Below the pieces are notes generated by a model. It was not told the DNA's origin and made no database searches. It worked only from the letters and a program-made list of their open reading frames with translations. Source: Blumeriella jaapii (taxonomy: Eukaryota; Ascomycota; Leotiomycetes; Helotiales; Drepanopezizaceae). Taken from it: a stretch of 64,000 nt of DNA. Made by a program: the position numbers and the translations under genes. Shown piece by piece: positions 58,601-64,000 of this stretch. The number at the start of each line of letters is the position of its first letter. Within the stretch, counting starts at the first letter, position 1. The stretch lies in assembly GCA_009599575.1 (NCBI GenBank), contig VWND01000084.1, positions 124,001-188,000 of the forward strand, read 5' to 3'.

Positions 58601-60125
58601 AAAATAAAAGTTTTTAATCCGGCGGATAATTTTTCCCGCCGGCCAAATTTAAAAAAAGATTTAAAAAAAAATAATAAGCAATTGCTTACGCTGCATCGTA
58701 AACTAAAATTAGTTTATTTAAGAAATTCTAAAGTATTTTTCGTAATAAAAACACGCTTAAAATCGAAGCATAAATTATTTCGCGCCGATAAATATTCGAA
58801 ACTTTTATTAACAAAATTAAAAAATAAAAAGCAAACGGAAAAAAGCCAAATAAAAAGCTTTTTCGCCGGATTATTTTTTGCTAATATTATTAATTGCAAA
58901 TAATATATATTATAAAGCGTAGCCGCTGTATTATTATAATCCGAAACGGCTAATAACGAATTAGCAAAACCGATTTATAAAATTATTTTTAAATTGCAAA
59001 AATTTGATTTTTTTATATTACAGAAAACATACGAGTCGGCTTTATAAAATAATCGAGCCGGATCCGAAAAATATTAGCGTATAAATCAAAATAAATTATT
59101 ACGTTATAAAAAACGTGCGTATATTTCGAATAAAAGCGTTATTAAAAGCGAAATATTAAAAATTAATTACGACGATCCGACCGCCGGCTATTAAAGCTTT
59201 CGGCGAACGCTAGAATTGATCGAAAAAAAATATTTTTGGCCTGGTTTACGAAGCGACGTAAAGCGTTACGTTAATACGTATAAAAAGTATTAAAGAAGCA
59301 AGCTTAAAAAGCACCGATCTTATAGCGAATTAATCTTTTTTTCGATTTCTACGAAATTTTAAAAAAAAAAATTATAGATTTTATTACGGGTTTATTTTTT
59401 AGCAAAAAACGAAATCGTATTTACGATTCGATATTCGTTATAATAAACCGATATATAAAACTGTCGAAATATATACCGATATAAAAAACGATTTTAGTTT
59501 CAGATTTAATTAAAATATTTATATAATACGTTTACAAAAATTTTGGCTGTTTTAAAAAGATTATTATAAACAAAAGATTAATTTTTATTAATAAATTCTG
59601 ATTTTTAATAATATTTTATTTATAAATACGACGTCGATTAAGCATCGCTTTCTATTTTTAAATAAATAGCCAAACGGAACGTTAAAATCAAATTTTAAAA
59701 TTTTATTTTCGCATGTATTACGATTATCGATAAAACGATTAAATTACGAAGCTTGCTTTAGCCGAGTTTACGTATAATAATTCGATATACGCTTTTACGA
59801 ATTTTATTTCTTTTCGCATATTATACGGCTTTTATTTAGAATTTAGCAGCAACGTCGAAAGCGACGTCGTAAATAAAAAAGTATCGTTAGCGAAAAAACG
59901 AATTAAAATATTATAAAAAAAAAAAAAATATTTAATAAAAAGCTAAAAAAAGCCAACGCGAATTATAAAAAGTTTTACAACGTTAAATATAAAAAAATTA
60001 AATTTTAAATAAGCGATAAAATATTATTATCGATCAAAAATCTCCGATAGCTGCGATTTTTTCGAAAGCTTTTAAATAAATATTTAAAACTTTTCAAAAT
60101 CAAACGAATTATATACGAACACGGC
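58601..60125 (+). pseudogene. B-2 RNase H end and integrase, cut by C1
   Basis: Plus-strand continuation of B-2 after A2. The RNase H-integrase linker includes the open segment 58682-58903. Integrase: zinc-binding region at about 59165-59310 (LIEKKYFWPGLRSDVKRYV then a degraded CX2C), core start DFITGLFF near 59368, and FAEFTYNNSIYAF-like sequence near 59760. It matches B-1 40160-38870 on the other strand. The frame is cut at 60125 by C1, upstream of the chromodomain. Confidence 0.83.
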
Positions 60126-60304
60126 TGTAACGACTCACTCGTTTGCCCCTCGCGTCACCCCAGCAACTACGTATAGTTGCAAGCTCCCTGGTCTTCTGGT
60201 GGGTCTCCCATCAATTATGGAGACTATCATGTATATAAGGCTTTCTCCCTTTAGCAACCTCTGCCTTCTGCAATTGTTGATTTTAAGTGAATATTTTTGT
60301 TACA
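60126..60304 (+). repeat. 5' LTR of C1 (179 bp)
   Basis: TGTAACGACTCACTCG...ATTTTTGTTACA; begins and ends with the inverted repeat TGTAAC/GTTACA. A TATA-like TGTATATAAGG box lies at about 60231-60241. Confidence 0.9.
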
Positions 60305-60739
60305 GAACCAAAGGCTCGTTTCATACCATATAAACACGGCGACCAGTTAACTGATTTCCTAGCCCTCCGACTGATTAGATCGTTATATTATTAATAATTC
60401 TTTTTCTACGCTGGCGACGGCGTAAACTATCTTTTTTTTCGAATTTCTTACGGGTCATATCAAAATAATCGACCGGTCGTAAAAAGGCTTATTTCCGCAC
60501 TTCGCGAAGAATGGCATTTATTCAACGATTTTCCTTTTAGCAGAGCTTTTCAGCTTCTGCTACTACATCACAACCTTTCTTCTTTCAATCAGCGAAAAAG
60601 CAGCCTTCCCCAAAAGCTTTTTTTTCTGAAAAACAGTCCTTCTTCCGAGGAAAGAAAAACAAAAGAAAAAGCAGAGCGCCAACCATTTCGCCTGCCATTT
60701 CTTTTTTGCAGCCTAGCGCTAAAAGCATTTAGTTAAGAC

Positions 60740-61960
60740 TTTTGTAAAATCAACTGAAAAAAGCGCAAAAGCGTAAACGACAACTTTTGGAAATTATACG
60801 ATTGCGACAAACCTTTTAATTAAAGCGTTTGATAAAATCCATCGAACGTGCTTTTGCCAGTCGCGAATCTGCTGCTTTTTTTCGCAACGTCTTATTTCAA
60901 CTAACAAACGCTGCAAATCAATTTTTACGCTTTTCGCGAACTTTTTTTAAATTTTTCTATAACGGCCAAAACCTTAGCGCGCTTTTTGAACGCTATAATT
61001 TTTATTTATCTGCTAACTTTCGATTAGCTCGTATAAAACGCGTTTCGAATTTTAAGTTTAAATTAAATAATAGTGAAAATTACAAAGCACGCCATTAAAA
61101 AACTAAAATTTTCGACAATCTCGAATTTTACCACGATTATTTCGCTAGCGATCGATTTCGCAAAAATTATATATTCGATCAGACCGAAAGCGTGGCAAAG
61201 GAGTTTTTGACCCTTCGTATCTTGGACCGCTTCGATTCTATTTCTTCCGAAAAATTAATTAAAAAAGTCGCCGATTTCCTGGCCGACTTTTCCGACGTTT
61301 AAAAAGCCGAAAACGAATTTAAAATGTTTGCAATAAATACGCACGACGATTTCTGGCGCTTTTATCTGCGATTTTCCATTTTCGCAGCGAACGCCCAAAT
61401 ACGAACTGACAAACAGCTTCGAAACGCTCTCCGCGATAAAATACTAAAGCGTCTACGAGAAAAGCTGCATTTGAAATAAGCGCGTACAACGACTTTTAAA
61501 AATTGGCTTACCGCCGTTCGACAAAAAAACAAAGTCAATTGGCTAAACGAATTTTATACGCGAATCGCTTTTTAACTAAGTTTATTATTTATTAAAATGG
61601 TAGGTTTTTAACCAAAGCGTATTACGAATCAAATCGTACGTACGAAAATCGTTCTGATGCTTTACAGGCTTTTTTTTAACTTTTTGTTTTTCCTTTTTTT
61701 CCACGCCAAAACGCCCTTTTTGGCGTTTTTTCCTTTCGATCGGACCAACGACAACGCTCGTTTTTTATTCTATATCAGAAAGTTCGAAGCCAATTTGCAC
61801 GACTTTTTACGGGCCGACTTTCGGTTCCATTTAAAAGCTTTTCCAGGCTGGTAGGTGTAAACGAAATCGAGCCGGCCGAAGATTCGCCTTTTAATAATAA
61901 TAATAAAAACGAAAACCTCCTTCCAAACGATTTCCAAGACGCATATAAGGAAATTAAAAG
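60740..61960 (+). pseudogene. C1 gag
   Basis: Plus-strand gag. An open frame from about 60820 to 61098 is followed after a stop by FDNLEFYHDYFASDRFRKN, then EFLTLRILDRFDSI and LRDKILKRLREKLHLK near 61420, a usual gag pattern (capsid followed by L...L.E.L). Open piece 61657-61854 is a shadow frame and contains no knuckle. Only a few stops break gag, including TAA at former Gln codons. Bases 60305-60739 are leader. Confidence 0.75.
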
Positions 61961-62008
61961 CTTTCCCGCCAGTCGGAAAAACGCCCAAGCCTAAGCAAAG
62001 CTTTTTTT

Positions 62009-62500
62009 TTGGGCGTATTGCGCGATATGCGTTATTTTGACGTTCGAAAGCTTTTTGATAGCGATTTATTAACAATTCCCGTTATATTTATTAAAAATAG
62101 CCTTTCGTATAAAATGAAAGCGCTCGCCGATTTTAAAGCGAACGGTTATGCGTTGATCGATTCGGCGCTGATCAAATTCTTTTCTTTTTTTTTAAAACTT
62201 TTAATTTAACCTTTTCCGGCTTTTTTTTTTGTAAAAAAGTATAATAAAGTTCGTGGCTATTTAATTATATATTTTACGTTTTTTAATCTTATTATTAATA
62301 ATCGAATACAATCGTTTATTCTTTTTTTAATTATCAACTTCGGAAATTATAATATGATTTTAGGAAAAGCTTGGTTGGCCGAATACCAAATTCTATTAAA
62401 CTGTAATAAACGCAAGCTTTATTAGCCGAAATCTTATCCTCCCACAGCCTTTTACGCTCGTTGTATTAAAATCTTTTATTTGCACCTCCGAAAGATTTAA
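62009..62500 (+). pseudogene. C1 retropepsin
   Basis: The open segment 62009-62209 has ALADFKANGYALIDSALIKFF near 62130 (active-site DSGANGYA altered to DFKANGYA), with about one third of the domain still to come. After stops and a change of frame the second block reads MILGKAWLAEYQILLNC near 62355, the usual end of Gypsy retropepsin. This is where D1 is inserted in the sister C2. Confidence 0.8.
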
Positions 62501-63119
62501 TCTCGCTATTAAAACGACGTTGTGAAACGTAATAAAAACCTTGACCAATTATGGCAGATCTACGACGCTGTGCGAAGCGCAAAAAGGTCGAATTTCACTC
62601 GCGGTGCCAATTTCGATAGCGACGCTAATAGAATAATATAAGAAATTACACCATCTTCCCAGGCTGCCGATTCCCCTTCTATTATTTCTTTTTTTTTTTT
62701 TTTCTTTTCGTCAGAACAGCTTTTTCGTTCTACGAAAAACAGTTATACCAAAGACCGAAGGAAAGCTTTCGCCGCGATAGCCTTTCAGCTTAATATAATC
62801 GATAATTCAAATAAGCCATTTTCTGAATTTTCTAAACGACCAGTTCGAAAACGAGTCTTTTAACCTATTACTTACCCAATTTTTATCTGTCAAATTACTG
62901 CATACGCTTTTAAGCTGATTTTTAGAAAAAAAGCAATTAAAATGTTTTTAACCTTTTTGTACGAAATCGACAAAATACTAGACGACTTTACGTATAATAT
63001 TTTTTTAAAACTTAATTTTACAGTTTTTTCGAACGTTTCAAAACTAATAAAATATCGATTTCGACCCTTTTAATTAGCTTAGCGGAATTAATTTCGAATA
63101 AATCTTTTTTCGAATCTTT

Positions 63120-64000
63120 TTTCCCGGAATACAAAAACTTCGAACACGTGTTTTTTAAGGCCGCCAATAACGAGCTAGCCTTTTACCGGCTTTACGATTA
63201 TAAAATCGAGCTTATTATAAATAAGAAAAAGCTAAAATACACTTTTTTGTACAAAATATCGATTCTAAAGCTCGAAATTGTCAAAACCTATTTGCAAAAT
63301 AATCTTAATAAAAGTTTTATCGAACCTTTCACCGCTTTTTTCGCTGCTTTAATGCTTTTCGCCAAAAAATCCGACGGTTTATTACGTTTTTGTATCGATT
63401 ATCGAACTTTTAATAATATTATTCGTAAGAATCGCTACCCCCTTTTTTTTATCGATAAAACTTTTGCTCGTTTTTCGAAAGCGCGAATTTTTACGAAGCT
63501 CGATATTCGTCAAACTTTTTATAGAATTCGAATAAACCCCGCCAATGAAAAACTGACGACGTTTCGTACGCGTTACGGCGCCTATAAATGCAAAGTGCTA
63601 CCTTTTGGCTTTACTAATAAATCCGCAATTTATCAACGCTATATAAACGACGTTTTCTTCGATTATTTGGACGATTTCTGTATTATATACCTGGATGATA
63701 TTTTTATTTATTCGTTCGATTTTTTGAAACACGCCATATACGTTCGCAAAGTGCTTTAAAGGCTCGCTGACGCTGAATTACAGGCCGATATTCGGAAGTC
63801 TGAATTTAACGTTATTCGGACCCGTTATCTAGGCTTTATTATTTCAACTGAAGGCCTAAAGGTAGACTTAAAAAAGGTTTCCGTGGTCGCCCATTGAAAG
63901 CCTTTTATTATTGTAAAAGATGTATAAAGCTTTTTTGGTTTTTGTAATTTTTACCGACGTTTTATTAGAAACTACGGTATAATTGCAAAGCCTTTGATCC
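63120..64000 (+). pseudogene. C1 reverse transcriptase, partial at window end
   Basis: Longest pol frame in the window: 63148-63759 is open. Motifs in order: KKSDGLLRFCIDYRTFNNI near 63370, LDIRQTFYRIRINPANEKL near 63500, VLPFGFTNKSAIYQRYIND near 63600, and the catalytic YLDDIFIYS at about 63691-63717, with both Asp intact. A TAA replaces a Gln-type codon at 63757-63759, and FFGFCNFYRRFIRNYG near 63930 opens the tether to RNase H. RT is probably still inactive because of the stop. Confidence 0.9.

Larger units (their letters stand above)
27529..60125 (+). mobile_element. Gypsy chromovirus B-2, split by A2 and truncated by C1
   Basis: Plus-strand element starting with its 5' LTR at 27529-27942. 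gag, protease and RT run to 31430, where A2 (31431-58596) interrupts RNase H; the frame resumes at 58601. The undisrupted sister B-1 reads straight across this junction, which shows the insertion point exactly. At 60126 C1 cuts the element just before the chromodomain. About 5.4 kb of B-2 is visible against 7215 bp for B-1; the 3' end and LTR lie beyond the window. Confidence 0.9.
60126..64000 (+). mobile_element. Gypsy element C1, 5' part, runs off the window
   Basis: Plus-strand element with 5' LTR 60126-60304, leader, gag, protease and RT, truncated at the window end in early RNase H. It is inserted in B-2: B-1 shows the uninterrupted sequence across the equivalent of 60125, and acggc (60121-60125) is the left TSD copy. 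Clearly less mutated than C2, with long open stretches in RT. Confidence 0.9.

Overview
The window is a gene-poor, AT-rich stretch from a filamentous ascomycete (Pezizomycotina) and consists almost entirely of LTR retrotransposons nested inside one another. The organism is inferred from the element families (chromoviral Ty3/Gypsy, Ty1/Copia, a long fungal Gypsy family) and from strong repeat-induced point mutation (RIP): coding frames stay collinear but carry C-to-T and G-to-A changes, mainly CAA/CAG or TGG turned into stops. No host gene, rRNA, tRNA or CRISPR array was seen. Only about 0.84 kb (26693-27528) could not be assigned to an element.

Element boundaries come from LTR pairs (TG...CA ends, sometimes mutated to TA) and matching target-site duplications (TSDs). 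I name the families A to H. Left half: A1 (1-3135, cut by the window start) lies in the RNase H region of Gypsy C2 (3136-26692, minus). C2 is also split by Gypsy D1 (4933-24386, TSD atttc). D1 is split by Copia F (10048-23082, TSD tatta). F is split by Gypsy G (13637-19861, TSD ataca) and by the small non-autonomous element H (21284-22423, TSD acaag).

Right half: Gypsy B-2 (27529-60125, plus) is split in its RNase H by the long Gypsy A2 (31431-58596, minus, TSD atat) and cut in its integrase end by Gypsy C1 (60126 to beyond the window end). A2 carries three insertions: Gypsy B-1 (37069-44283, TSD cggtg), a solo B LTR (47615-48027, TSD ggcga) and Gypsy D2 (49059-57300, TSD cgtag). D2 in turn carries the non-autonomous element E (50810-52619, TSD ttttc). 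Removing nested inserts gives consistent unit lengths: D1 6414 bp and D2 6427 bp; F 5660 bp; A 11281 bp; B-1 7215 bp; G 6225 bp.

The autonomous elements encode or encoded gag, retropepsin, reverse transcriptase (RT), RNase H and integrase; B, D and G also have a C-terminal chromodomain. All are broken by RIP. The points most worth a second look are an unrecognised frame of about 1100 codons downstream of the integrase in family A, two apparently unmutated small elements with identical LTRs (E and H), the contrast between saturated interiors and nearly intact LTRs, and the CpG-sparing mutation pattern.
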